Assembly: GCA_023409975.1 (NCBI GenBank)
Contig: JAEYQO010000122.1
Location: 1 to 39,855, forward strand
Source: Bacteroidota bacterium
GTDB taxonomy: Bacteria > Bacteroidota > Bacteroidia > Chitinophagales > Chitinophagaceae
Length of the DNA: 39,855 nucleotides
Direction: 5' to 3'
Every line of letters begins with the position of its first letter. The stretch's first letter is position 1. Positions 31,389-39,091 of this stretch are shown here, in pieces. The notes beneath the pieces are model-generated. The model was not told the origin of the DNA. It worked only from the letters and a program-made list of their open reading frames with translations, and searched no databases. A program made the position numbers and the translations under genes.

Positions 31389-32422
31389 TGAGTGAACAAC
31401 GAACAGAAATCAGTAGCCTCGGAGAATTTGGACTGATAGATCATCTTACGAGAGATAACGAAATATTACAAGCAGGTACGCTGCTGAGTGTAGGTGACGA
31501 TGCTGCCGTGATCGACCATTTTGGTAAGCAGACAGTAATTACAACAGACCTTTTGCTGGAGGGTGTTCATTTCGACCTGATGTATACGCCCCTGAAGCAT
31601 TTAGGATATAAGGCCGTTGCAGTGAATCTGTCTGATATCTACGCGATGTTTGCAACGCCTACACATATCACAGTAAGCATTGGAATATCAAACAAATTTT
31701 CAGTTGAAGCGCTAGACGAGTTCTATGCTGGTGTTTATGCTGCCTGTGAGAAATTTAATGTTGACCTGGTGGGGGGTGATACCAGCACTTCTGTGCGCGG
31801 GTTTGTAATAAGTATCACGGCGCTCGGGGAAGTTGTTCCTGAGCAGTATGTAACACGGGCAGGGGCAAAAAAGAACGACCTGATCTGTGTATCGGGTACC
31901 CTTGGTGCAGCTTACACAGGACTGCAGCTTTTGGAAAGAGAGAAAAAGATATTTCTGGAACATCCTTCCGTACAGCCGGACCTCCAGCAAAAACAATATA
32001 TAGTTGGCAGATTTTTGAAACCTGAGCCCCGGGAAGATATCGTGAACTGGTTGAAAGAACAGGAAATCATTCCGACGAGCATGATAGACGTAAGTGATGG
32101 GCTGAGTTCTGAGCTTCTGCACATTTGCAAGCACAGTCAGACAGGTTGTTTGATTCACGAAGAGAAGTTGCCGATTCATGATGAGACCCGGGAGATGGCA
32201 TTTGAATTCAAGCTGGATCCGACGATGTGTGCTCTAAACGGAGGTGAGGACTATGAGTTGTTATTTACAGTTGCACCTCAGGAGTATGAAAAAATCGTTT
32301 TGAGTGAACAGATCAGTGTGATAGGTTACGTAACAGATATAGAGGAAGGAGCAAATTTACAGACGCGAAATGGCAACAGACATGGACTAAAAGCTCAGGG
32401 CTGGAATGCGTTTAAGGCGTAA
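31388..32422 (+). CDS. thiL: Thiamine-monophosphate kinase
   Basis: 344 residues. ThiL phosphorylates thiamine monophosphate to thiamine diphosphate with ATP and Mg2+. It has the PurM/ThiL-type fold: SVGDDAAVI (ATP/Mg), TTDLLLEGVHFD, NLSDIYAMFATP, DLVGGDTSTS, the segment DVSDGLSSELLHI, and a C-terminal LNGGEDYELLFTV. It overlaps the upstream phosphatase gene by one base. No other thiamine genes are near. Confidence 0.94.
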   Translation: MSEQRTEISSLGEFGLIDHLTRDNEILQAGTLLSVGDDAAVIDHFGKQTVITTDLLLEGVHFDLMYTPLKHLGYKAVAVNLSDIYAMFATPTHITVSIGISNKFSVEALDEFYAGVYAACEKFNVDLVGGDTSTSVRGFVISITALGEVVPEQYVTRAGAKKNDLICVSGTLGAAYTGLQLLEREKKIFLEHPSVQPDLQQKQYIVGRFLKPEPREDIVNWLKEQEIIPTSMIDVSDGLSSELLHICKHSQTGCLIHEEKLPIHDETREMAFEFKLDPTMCALNGGEDYELLFTVAPQEYEKIVLSEQISVIGYVTDIEEGANLQTRNGNRHGLKAQGWNAFKA

Positions 32423-32436
32423 AAATTCTCGTTTTC

Positions 32437-32466
32437 TTTGCTTACTTAAGAATTTTTGTATTTTAG
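32437..32466 (+). promoter_or_regulatory. Promoter of the EGF-like lipoprotein gene
   Basis: TTTG (32437-32440) and TATTTTAG (32459-32466) are 18 bp apart. The -7 element has A for the third T of the consensus. The predicted start leaves a leader of about 15 bases. Confidence 0.5.
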
Positions 32467-32486
32467 GCTAAAATATTTCATACTCG

Positions 32487-32987
32487 ATGAAGCTCTGGAG
32501 GCACACACTTATTACCGCACTCACATTTTTTGGAATTACCGGACTTGTTTTTTATACATCATGCGAAAAGGATAGTTGCGAGGATCTACGCTGTTATAAT
32601 GGCGGTGCTTGTGTTGAAGGATTTTGCAGATGTGCTGAAGGATGGGAGGGAACTGAATGTAAAGAAGCTGTAGGTGACAAATTTGTTGGTTATTTCATAG
32701 GCCATAATTCCTGCAGCGGGCTACAGCCCCTGGAGGATACGGTTGAAATCTGGATGGTTCAGGAACCTTCGGTCGTGAAGTTTGTTCAGCATAGCCGGAT
32801 TACGGATACCCTGGAGGTTACTGCTGTTGGAAAGAGCCTTAGTATTCCGGTCAGGGAAGAAGGTAACTCCCGTACAACAGTCAGGGTAGAGAAGAATGAA
32901 GGACGCCTTGAAGTATTCTACGAGCACATCTTTGATGTCAACAATCCTGAAAATAGAAGAACCTGCAAGTTTGTAGGTGACGACTAG
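32487..32987 (+). CDS. Lipoprotein with one EGF-like domain
   Basis: 166 residues. A lipoprotein signal ends in YTSC (lipidated C26), and the next residues EKD resemble the acidic/lysine lipoprotein export signal that places Bacteroidota lipoproteins on the cell surface. A single EGF-like domain follows with six cysteines, C31, C36, C42, C47, C49 and C58, and the pattern YNGGACVEGFCRCAEGWEG. The remaining 105 residues look like a small beta domain with two more cysteines. The role is unknown; adhesion or binding is plausible from the EGF fold. It has its own promoter and terminator. Confidence 0.8.
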   Translation: MKLWRHTLITALTFFGITGLVFYTSCEKDSCEDLRCYNGGACVEGFCRCAEGWEGTECKEAVGDKFVGYFIGHNSCSGLQPLEDTVEIWMVQEPSVVKFVQHSRITDTLEVTAVGKSLSIPVREEGNSRTTVRVEKNEGRLEVFYEHIFDVNNPENRRTCKFVGDD

Positions 32988-33007
32988 GTAAATACATTGA
33001 AGAAGGT

Positions 33008-33035
33008 AAAGGTCCTGGAAGGGACCTTTTTTTTT
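33008..33035 (+). terminator. Terminator of the EGF-like lipoprotein gene
   Basis: AAAGGTCC and GGACCTTT pair around TGGAAG (one more G) and run into a long T-tract (33027-33035). Confidence 0.85.
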
Positions 33036-33061
33036 GAGCGGTACTGAGCGGATGATACAGT

Positions 33062-33090
33062 AAAAAAGCCGTCCCTTACGGAGCGGCTTC
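33062..33090 (-). terminator. Terminator of rpoD
   Basis: On the minus strand GAAGCCGCTCC and GGACGGCTT form a stem with one bulge, loop GTAAG, followed by TTTT. It ends 25 bp after the rpoD stop. Confidence 0.8.
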
Positions 33091-33114
33091 AGTGATTTGA
33101 ATTCAATAAGATAA

Positions 33115-33972
33115 TTAACCCAGGTAGACCTTCAGGGCATTGCTATAACGCGCTTTCTGCAGACGTTTGATAGCTCTTTCTTTAATCTGGCGGATGCGCT
33201 CTTTGGTAAGATCATACTTCTCACCAATTTCTTCGATTGTCGGACCATCATCACCTTCGAGTCCGAAGTATGCGGCTAATATTTCCGCTTCCCGGACACT
33301 CAATGATTTAAGAATCCTGCGGATTTCATTACGCAGAGAATCCTTCATTACATCGTCGTCGGTGTCAGCCGCACCTTCCAAAAGGTCGCCCATGGCCACA
33401 TCTTCTGCTTCATGCACGGGAGCATCCAGAGACGTGTGGCGGGTGTTGCTGGTGAAGATGTTGGTGATTTCGGTTTCGCTCATTTCAAGAATTTCTGCCA
33501 ATTCTTCAGTTGAAGGTTCACGTTCGTGTTCCTGCTCAAATGCGATGTACGCTTTATTGGCCTTATTATAAGTACCGATCTTGTTTTGGGGCAGACGAAC
33601 GAGGCGTCCCTGTTCAGCCAGAGCCTGGAGGATCGATTGACGAATCCACCAAACAGCGTAAGAAATGAATTTGAAACCTTTGGTCTCATCGAATCTTTGC
33701 GCAGCCTTGATCAATCCCAAATTACCCTCATTGATCAGATCACTGAGCGAAAGACCCTGGTGTTGGTACTGCTTGGCAACAGATACTACGAAACGAAGGT
33801 TAGACTTCACCAGTTTCTCAAGCGCCCGCTGATCATTCATACGGATCCGCTGGGCAAGAGTGGTTTCTTCCTCCGGAGTGATCATAGAGATCTTGGAAAT
33901 TTCCTGAAGATATTTCTCTACCGCCTGCGAGTCCCTGTTAGTAATCTGGGTGGCAATTTTAAGCTGCCTCAT
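33115..33972 (-). CDS. rpoD: Primary RNA polymerase sigma factor (RpoD/SigA)
   Basis: 285 residues, the short form typical of Bacteroidota, without region 1.1 and the non-conserved insert. Region 1.2 starts at SQAVEKYLQEISKI. Region 2 has SNLRFVVSVAKQYQHQGL, SDLINEGNLGLIKAAQRFD and the promoter-melting segment KGFKFISYAVWWIRQSILQ. Region 3 follows, and region 4 has GPTIEEIGEKYDLTKERIRQ. This sigma factor reads the TAnnTTTG promoters found throughout the window. It is monocistronic with its own terminator. I could not identify a clear promoter in the 317 bp upstream. Confidence 0.96.
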   Translation of the reverse strand: MRQLKIATQITNRDSQAVEKYLQEISKISMITPEEETTLAQRIRMNDQRALEKLVKSNLRFVVSVAKQYQHQGLSLSDLINEGNLGLIKAAQRFDETKGFKFISYAVWWIRQSILQALAEQGRLVRLPQNKIGTYNKANKAYIAFEQEHEREPSTEELAEILEMSETEITNIFTSNTRHTSLDAPVHEAEDVAMGDLLEGAADTDDDVMKDSLRNEIRRILKSLSVREAEILAAYFGLEGDDGPTIEEIGEKYDLTKERIRQIKERAIKRLQKARYSNALKVYLG

Positions 33973-34251
33973 AGAATATATCGATTTGTTTTAAAATAAC
34001 TATTTCGTGATACTGTACCATTAGTTGCCATAACTTCAGATGGACAGTTCCTGCTATCTGCCGCAAAAAACGTTCCCAAAACACCAGATAATTGCGTACT
34101 TTCCTGCATCAAACAGGGATAGAACGTAAAATGCACTCCAGTTAGTATTTCCAAAGACAATGGATTTATTCGATAGTGTTATAGACGAGAGGGGTCGTGA
34201 TCAATTCTGACAGTACAGCCGGCAAAAATAATAAGGGATTGTCAAAAATGC
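33973..34251. other. Divergent intergenic region, no gene seen
   Basis: This stretch separates rpoD from the acyl-CoA dehydrogenase gene. I found no credible ORF, tRNA or strong hairpin. It must hold the rpoD promoter on the minus strand, but no good TAnnTTTG match could be located there. Confidence 0.4.
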
Positions 34252-34259
34252 TACCTTTG
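34252..34259 (+). promoter_or_regulatory. -7 box of the acyl-CoA dehydrogenase promoter
   Basis: TACCTTTG is identical to the boxes of fusA and infA. It lies 30 bp before the ATG. No -33 TTTG at the expected spacing. Confidence 0.6.
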
Positions 34260-34289
34260 CCCGCGTCTTTAGCCAACCTTTAACACTTT

Positions 34290-35468
34290 ATGCAAAAAGA
34301 TTTATACCAACATCCGGACTATTATCTTGTAGATGAGCTTATTACCGATGAGCATAAGCTCATAAGAGATTCTGTAAGATCTTACGTTAAAAAGGAAATT
34401 TCTCCGATTATTGAGGATTACGCTCAGAAAGCACAGTTTCCGTCACAGATCATAAAAGGTCTTGGGGAGCTGGGATGCTTTGGTCCTTTTGTTCCTCAGG
34501 AGTATGGAGGTGCGGGTCTCGACTATACCTCGTACGGACTTATGATGCAGGAGTTAGAGCGTGGAGATTCAGGTGTTCGTTCGACAGCGAGCGTACAGGG
34601 ATCACTCGTAATGTTCCCCATCTATAAGTTCGGTAGTGAAGAACAGAAGAGGAAGTACCTTCCCAAACTTGCAACCGGCGAGTGGATGGGTTGTTTTGGT
34701 CTGACTGAACCGAACCATGGGTCTAATCCGGCTGGGATGGAGACACGTTTCACGGATGCTGGTGACCATGTTGTTCTGAACGGTGCCAAAATGTGGATTT
34801 CCAATGCTCCGTTTGCGCAGATTGCCGTTGTCTGGGCAAAGGATGAAAATGGGGAAATTCATGGACTGATTGTAGAGAGGGGCATGGAGGGTTTTTCAAC
34901 CCCTGAGACCCACGGCAAATGGTCGCTTCGGGCCTCGGCTACCGGTGAGTTGGTATTTGACAATGTGAAAGTCCCCAAAGAGAATATATTACCGGGAGTG
35001 AAGGGTTTAAAAGGTCCCTTAAGTTGTTTATCCAGTGCTCGATATGGTATTGCCTGGGGGGCGTTGGGTTGTGCGATGGACTGTTATGATACTGCACTTC
35101 GGTATGCTAAACAGCGTGTGCAGTTCGATCGTCCCATTGCGGGATTCCAGTTACAGCAGAAGAAGCTGGCGGAGATGGTTACAGAAATTACCAAAGGGCA
35201 GCTGCTCGTATGGCGTCTGGGTCAGCTTCGTGATGAAGACAGGGCTACGCCTGCTCAGATTTCAATGGCGAAGAGAAACAGTTGTGAGATCGCGCTCAAC
35301 ATTGCCCGCGAAGCCCGGCAGATCCTGGGTGGCATGGGGATTACAGGGGAATTCTCCATCATGCGCCATATGATGAACCTCGAATCGGTTATTACCTATG
35401 AGGGTACGCATGATGTTCACCTGCTGATCACAGGAATGGATATTACAGGAATTAACGCTTTTAAATAG
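34290..35468 (+). CDS. Acyl-CoA dehydrogenase, glutaryl-CoA dehydrogenase type
   Basis: 392 residues, full length for the FAD-dependent acyl-CoA dehydrogenase family. Conserved features are MGCFGLTEPNHGSNPAGMET (FAD and substrate binding), KMWISNAP, YAKQRVQFDRPIAGFQLQQ and ARQILGGMGITGEF. The C-terminal TYEGTHDVH places the catalytic base at E371, as in glutaryl-CoA dehydrogenase, which oxidises and decarboxylates glutaryl-CoA to crotonyl-CoA in lysine and tryptophan breakdown. The saccharopine dehydrogenase-like gene at the window end may belong to the same theme, but that is only a hint. Monocistronic, with own promoter and terminator. Confidence 0.9.
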   Translation: MQKDLYQHPDYYLVDELITDEHKLIRDSVRSYVKKEISPIIEDYAQKAQFPSQIIKGLGELGCFGPFVPQEYGGAGLDYTSYGLMMQELERGDSGVRSTASVQGSLVMFPIYKFGSEEQKRKYLPKLATGEWMGCFGLTEPNHGSNPAGMETRFTDAGDHVVLNGAKMWISNAPFAQIAVVWAKDENGEIHGLIVERGMEGFSTPETHGKWSLRASATGELVFDNVKVPKENILPGVKGLKGPLSCLSSARYGIAWGALGCAMDCYDTALRYAKQRVQFDRPIAGFQLQQKKLAEMVTEITKGQLLVWRLGQLRDEDRATPAQISMAKRNSCEIALNIAREARQILGGMGITGEFSIMRHMMNLESVITYEGTHDVHLLITGMDITGINAFK

Positions 35469-35485
35469 CGAGGATAGAAATGAAG

Positions 35486-35515
35486 AAAAGGTGCGACACG
35501 ATCGCACCTTTTTTT
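35486..35515. terminator. Bidirectional terminator between convergent genes
   Basis: AAAAGGTGCGA and TCGCACCTTTT form an 11-bp stem around CACGA, minus the loop bases, with A- and T-tracts on both sides. It serves the acyl-CoA dehydrogenase gene and the NTF2-like gene. Confidence 0.9.
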
Positions 35516-35533
35516 ATGCCTAAACTATTTGTG

Positions 35534-35980
35534 TTAACCCTTGACCTTGTCGGATTTTCTTTTGCTCAGCCAGGCTTCCATCCTTTCTTTTTCATTGATA
35601 GCAACTGAAACGTCGATTCGGAAAATATCAAACTTGTCTCGTCTCAGAATATATTGATAGTCGCAGGAATAGATGGGATTGCGTTCCGAATCGTAGTAAC
35701 GCCAGACCACTCTGGTTAGGACTGTTTTGTCGGTCCAGAACTGTTTGCTGTAGACTTCAGGTTCTGAATAAGCGATTCCAAACTGTTTGTAGAAAGTAGT
35801 TCCCTGGACGAATAGACCTTCTAATTTGCTGATATCTGTAAAAACCGTACAGGTGTCATCTGAAAGGAAAGTGCAGGGCATGCTGTAATGATGAGCCATA
35901 GATTTAGTATCAAACTTCTCCAGTGCGGAAGCGTAGGACTCAAAAAACTCATTCACTTGCTGGTGTAAACTCGGGCTCAT
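35534..35980 (-). CDS. NTF2-like (SnoaL-type) hypothetical protein
   Basis: 148 residues consistent with the cone-shaped NTF2/SnoaL fold: N-terminal helices (HQQVNEFFESYASALEKFD), the YSMPCTFLSDD strand, then alternating strands WTDKTVLTRVVWRYYD, NPIYSCDYQYILRRD and KFDIFRIDVSVA. No catalytic residues can be assigned. Such proteins act as small-molecule isomerases, binding proteins or have no known role. Divergent from pyrR. Confidence 0.65.
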   Translation of the reverse strand: MSPSLHQQVNEFFESYASALEKFDTKSMAHHYSMPCTFLSDDTCTVFTDISKLEGLFVQGTTFYKQFGIAYSEPEVYSKQFWTDKTVLTRVVWRYYDSERNPIYSCDYQYILRRDKFDIFRIDVSVAINEKERMEAWLSKRKSDKVKG

Positions 35981-36046
35981 CTTGTCTTCAATTTTTCCGC
36001 TACAAAATTAAAGAACTGGACTCCACCGAACTATTTTGGCGAACGA

Positions 36047-36078
36047 TTTCACTAAATACTCTGTCCTGATTATTTTTG
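36047..36078 (+). promoter_or_regulatory. Promoter of the pyrR-pyrB operon
   Basis: TTTC (36047-36050, one mismatch to TTTG) and TATTTTTG (36071-36078) have 20-bp spacing. Transcription would start about ten bases before the TTG start codon, which leaves no room for a classical attenuator ahead of pyrR. Confidence 0.55.
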
Positions 36079-36097
36079 GCCTCAAATCCCGAATCGG

Positions 36098-36625
36098 TTG
36101 AAGACGCTGCTGGATCAAAATCAACTCAATATTACGCTACAACGGCTGGCGCATCAACTAGTAGAAAACCATTTGGATTTCTCAGGTTCTGCTATTGTTG
36201 GCCTGCAGCCCAGAGGCGTCTGGTTTTCAGACAGAATTAGTTCACTGCTAAGGGACATCACCGGACAGTCGGTGACCTATGGGAAGCTCGACATTACTTT
36301 CTACAGAGATGATGTGCATACGGGATCTGGAATTCTTGTGCCATCACAAACAGAGATTCCGTTCTCTGTGGAGGATATGCGGGTAATTCTTATTGATGAC
36401 GTGCTACATACCGGACGAACGATCAGGGCTGCGATGGATGCTCTTCTGGATTTCGGGCGTCCGAAGAATGTGGAGCTCATGGTTCTGATAGACAGGCATT
36501 ACAGCCGCGAGCTGCCCATTCAGCCCGACTATGTGGGACAAACAGTGGATACTATTATAACCCAAAAAGTAAAGGTTAATTGGAGAGAAAATGACGAGAA
36601 GGATGAGGTAATTCTGCTCGACTGA
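36098..36625 (+). CDS. pyrR: PyrR: pyr operon regulator / uracil phosphoribosyltransferase
   Basis: 175 residues, normal length. PyrR has the type I phosphoribosyltransferase fold; the PRPP loop is VILIDDVLHTGRTIRAA, and the N-terminal segment IVGLQPRGVWFSDRI matches the family. In Bacillus it binds pyr mRNA in response to UMP/UTP and also makes UMP from uracil. The start is a TTG: there is no in-frame ATG that keeps the first helix, and the -7 box lies 19 bp upstream. pyrB follows 30 bp downstream, so the operon is pyrR-pyrB. Confidence 0.93.
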   Translation: MKTLLDQNQLNITLQRLAHQLVENHLDFSGSAIVGLQPRGVWFSDRISSLLRDITGQSVTYGKLDITFYRDDVHTGSGILVPSQTEIPFSVEDMRVILIDDVLHTGRTIRAAMDALLDFGRPKNVELMVLIDRHYSRELPIQPDYVGQTVDTIITQKVKVNWRENDEKDEVILLD

Positions 36626-36655
36626 TTCTCCCATAAACAAAAACAGAAGAAATCA

Positions 36656-37588
36656 ATGTCTTTATCGGTAAAACATCTGCTGGGTATCAAGGAACTGAAC
36701 CAGCAGGATATTCAAACGATTTTTCAAACAGCCGATAATTTTAAACAGGTGTTGCAGCGACCCATCAAGAAAGTTCCAGCACTTCGCGACACAACAATTG
36801 CCAATATATTTTTTGAGAATTCTACCCGGACCCGTATTTCGTTTGAACTGGCGGAAAAGAGACTAAGCGCCGACACCATTAATTTTTCTGCCTCAGGGTC
36901 ATCAGTTTCCAAGGGAGAAACCCTTATCGACACCGTCAATAATATCCTTGCTATGAAAGTGGATATGGTTGTGATGAGGCATTCGGCAAGTGGAGCGCCC
37001 TGGTTTCTGGCGAACCATATCAATGCCAGCATTATCAATGCAGGAGATGGAACGAACGAACATCCCACACAGGCTTTGCTTGATGCGTTTTCCATGCGCG
37101 AAAATCTGGGAGACCTAAAGGGAAAGAGAATCACTATTGTGGGAGATATCATGCATTCCCGCGTAGCTCTCAGCAATATCTTCTGTCTCACCAAATTGGG
37201 CGCGGAGGTAACCGTTTCCGGTCCGCCGACGCTCATTCCTAAACACATCGCTTCGTTAGGTGTCAGGGTCGAGTACAATGTCAAAAAAGCACTGGAAAGT
37301 TGTGATGTTGCGAACGTGCTGAGAATCCAATTGGAGAGACAACACAAGCCGTTATTCTCTACCCTGAGAGAGTATGCCCTTTACTACGGTATCAACAGGG
37401 ATATGCTTGATAGCATTAAACGGGATATTCTCATCATGCACCCTGGTCCCATTAACAGGGGTGTCGAGCTCAACTCGGATGTGGCAGACAGTAAACAATC
37501 TATCATCCTGAACCAGGTTGAAAATGGAGTAGCCATCCGCATGGCTGTTATCTACCTGCTCTCCGGTAAATCGGAAGTGGTGGAGTAA
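36656..37588 (+). CDS. pyrB: Aspartate carbamoyltransferase, catalytic subunit
   Basis: 310 residues, the standard length. It condenses carbamoyl phosphate with aspartate in the second step of pyrimidine synthesis. The carbamoyl-phosphate motif FFENSTRTRISFE and the loop SASGSSVSKGETLIDT are clear; HPTQALLDAF and the aspartate-binding end HPGPINRGVEL are also present. No pyrI regulatory subunit is encoded next to it, in line with class B or C enzymes. It is transcribed with pyrR. Confidence 0.96.
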   Translation: MSLSVKHLLGIKELNQQDIQTIFQTADNFKQVLQRPIKKVPALRDTTIANIFFENSTRTRISFELAEKRLSADTINFSASGSSVSKGETLIDTVNNILAMKVDMVVMRHSASGAPWFLANHINASIINAGDGTNEHPTQALLDAFSMRENLGDLKGKRITIVGDIMHSRVALSNIFCLTKLGAEVTVSGPPTLIPKHIASLGVRVEYNVKKALESCDVANVLRIQLERQHKPLFSTLREYALYYGINRDMLDSIKRDILIMHPGPINRGVELNSDVADSKQSIILNQVENGVAIRMAVIYLLSGKSEVVE

Positions 37589-37611
37589 GACACCACTAAA
37601 ACTCCATGTTG

Positions 37612-37619
37612 TATCTTTA
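37612..37619 (+). promoter_or_regulatory. -7-like box upstream of accD
   Basis: TATCTTTA differs from TAnnTTTG in the last base and lies 39 bp before the accD ATG. It suggests that accD-smpB has its own promoter and is not only read through from pyrB. Confidence 0.4.
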
Positions 37620-37658
37620 CCGCCCATTTGGGAAATATTTATTTTAATTCAATAAAGC

Positions 37659-38516
37659 ATGTCCACCTGGTTCAAAAGAATTAAGAAAGGGATCCAAACA
37701 TCTACGCACGAGAAAAAGGAAGCGCCGGATGGACTGTGGCACAAATGTCCTGAGTGTAAGAAGACCTATACGGTTAAGGAGCTTGAAGATAATTATTATG
37801 TCTGCCTCAATTGTGGTTTTCATAACAGGATTAATGCCCGGGAATACTTCAGCATAATTTTCGATAATGGCGAACATGAGAAATTGTTCGAGAATATCGC
37901 TCCAGTCGACAAACTAGGTTTCGTTGATGTGAAACCATATGTCAAAAGGATCACTGAAGCGCAGGCGGGTACTGGTCTTTTGGATGCGATGACAGTAGGC
38001 GCAGGTACTGTGGATGGCCGGCCCCTGGTAATTGCCTGCATGAACTTCAACTTCATCGGCGGGTCTATGGGCAGTGTAGTAGGGGAGAAGATCGCGCGGG
38101 GAATTGATTATGCTATCGGGCACAAGATGCCGTTCATGATCATTTCCAAGTCGGGGGGAGCCCGTATGATGGAAAGTGCCTTTTCTCTGATGCAAATGGC
38201 AAAGACTTCTGCGAAACTTACACAGCTGGCAGAAGCTGGATTGCCTTATATCTCCTTTCTGACCGATCCGACTACCGGTGGTGTTACGGCTTCATACGCC
38301 ATGCTGGGAGATATCAACATCGCTGAACCGAAGGCCCTGATTGGTTTTGCGGGACCGCGAGTGATCAAGGAGACGATCAAAAAAGATCTTCCGGCTGGCT
38401 TCCAGCGTTCGGAGTTCCTTCTGGAGCATGGATTTCTGGATTTTATTGTTGATCGTCGTCAGCTCCGTGATCAGTTGGTGAAAGTGATCGACTGGTTTGT
38501 CAAGCAACCCCAATAA
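37659..38516 (+). CDS. accD: Acetyl-CoA carboxylase carboxyltransferase beta subunit
   Basis: 285 residues. With AccA it transfers the carboxyl group from biotin to acetyl-CoA to give malonyl-CoA for fatty acid synthesis. The N-terminal zinc ribbon is complete: HKCPECKKTY and YYVCLNCGFH. The crotonase-like core has the loops NFNFIGGSMGSVVGEKI, IISKSGGARMMESAFSLMQM and TDPTTGGVTASYAMLGD. accA is not in the window. smpB begins just after its stop, so both are probably co-transcribed. Confidence 0.96.
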   Translation: MSTWFKRIKKGIQTSTHEKKEAPDGLWHKCPECKKTYTVKELEDNYYVCLNCGFHNRINAREYFSIIFDNGEHEKLFENIAPVDKLGFVDVKPYVKRITEAQAGTGLLDAMTVGAGTVDGRPLVIACMNFNFIGGSMGSVVGEKIARGIDYAIGHKMPFMIISKSGGARMMESAFSLMQMAKTSAKLTQLAEAGLPYISFLTDPTTGGVTASYAMLGDINIAEPKALIGFAGPRVIKETIKKDLPAGFQRSEFLLEHGFLDFIVDRRQLRDQLVKVIDWFVKQPQ

Positions 38517-38529
38517 AGCGTGCTATAAA

Positions 38530-38979
38530 TTGGCTAATCAGCAGATATACATTAAGAACCGACCTGCCACTTTTGAATATGCGATCGATGATCGTATGAC
38601 TGCCGGCATGGTGCTAACTGGTTCGGAGATCAAGTCAATCCGGAATGGTAAGGTAAGCTTTAATGATGCCTACTGTTTTTTCCATAAGGGAGAGCTTTGG
38701 GTGAAGAGCCTTCATATAGCGGAGTATGTGAATGCCGGATATGCAGGCCACGACCCTGTTCGGGAGCGTAAGCTCTTACTTAATAAGAAGGAGCTGCGAA
38801 AGTGGGAACAGCGGATAAAGGAAAAGGGACTTACCATAGTGCCTTTGGCTGTTTTTATCAATGAGAACGGCTATGCAAAAATGGAGATTGGCCTGGGAAG
38901 AGGGAAGAAGCTGCATGACAAACGGGAAACGATAAAAAACAGAGAAGCAGACAGGGAGATGAAAAGGTATTTGAAGTGA
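38530..38979 (+). CDS. smpB: SsrA-binding protein SmpB
   Basis: 149 residues from the TTG at 38530, the usual SmpB length. SmpB binds tmRNA and enters the A site of stalled ribosomes for trans-translation. The OB-fold core reads AGMVLTGSEIKSIRNGKVSF and NDAYCFFHKGELW. The basic C-terminal tail carries GRGKKLHDKRETIKNREADR. No ATG keeps the first strand. A second TTG at 38497 would give 160 residues and overlap accD by 20 bp; I prefer the later one because family members start close to IRNRPATFEY-like residues. The tmRNA gene is not in the window. Confidence 0.93.
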   Translation: MANQQIYIKNRPATFEYAIDDRMTAGMVLTGSEIKSIRNGKVSFNDAYCFFHKGELWVKSLHIAEYVNAGYAGHDPVRERKLLLNKKELRKWEQRIKEKGLTIVPLAVFINENGYAKMEIGLGRGKKLHDKRETIKNREADREMKRYLK

Positions 38980-39024
38980 GTTTAGAATGATCGATCCTCT
39001 GTCGTAGCTGATCCAAACAGCTTA

Positions 39025-39072
39025 TTAAATGAACAGGTCCGCTGGCATCGCCAGCGGACCTTGTTCATTTAA
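39025..39072. terminator. Long near-perfect hairpin between convergent genes
   Basis: A 22-base arm (39025-39046) pairs with 39050-39072 around the three-base loop ATC, with one bulged base. It is followed by no long U-tract on either strand, but the AT-rich feet (TTAAAT/ATTTAA) could act like one. It probably ends both smpB and the minus-strand gene. Confidence 0.7.
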
Positions 39073-39091
39073 AGCTATTTAAGATGACGGC

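Noticed and set aside
36079..36097. PyrR-type attenuator ahead of pyrR
   Set aside because: Only about ten transcribed bases precede the start codon, and the 30-bp pyrR-pyrB spacer has no antiterminator or terminator hairpin.
39025..39072. Mobile-element inverted repeat or attachment site
   Set aside because: The palindrome has a three-base loop, lies between two convergent genes and has no transposase or integrase nearby. A terminator is the simpler reading.
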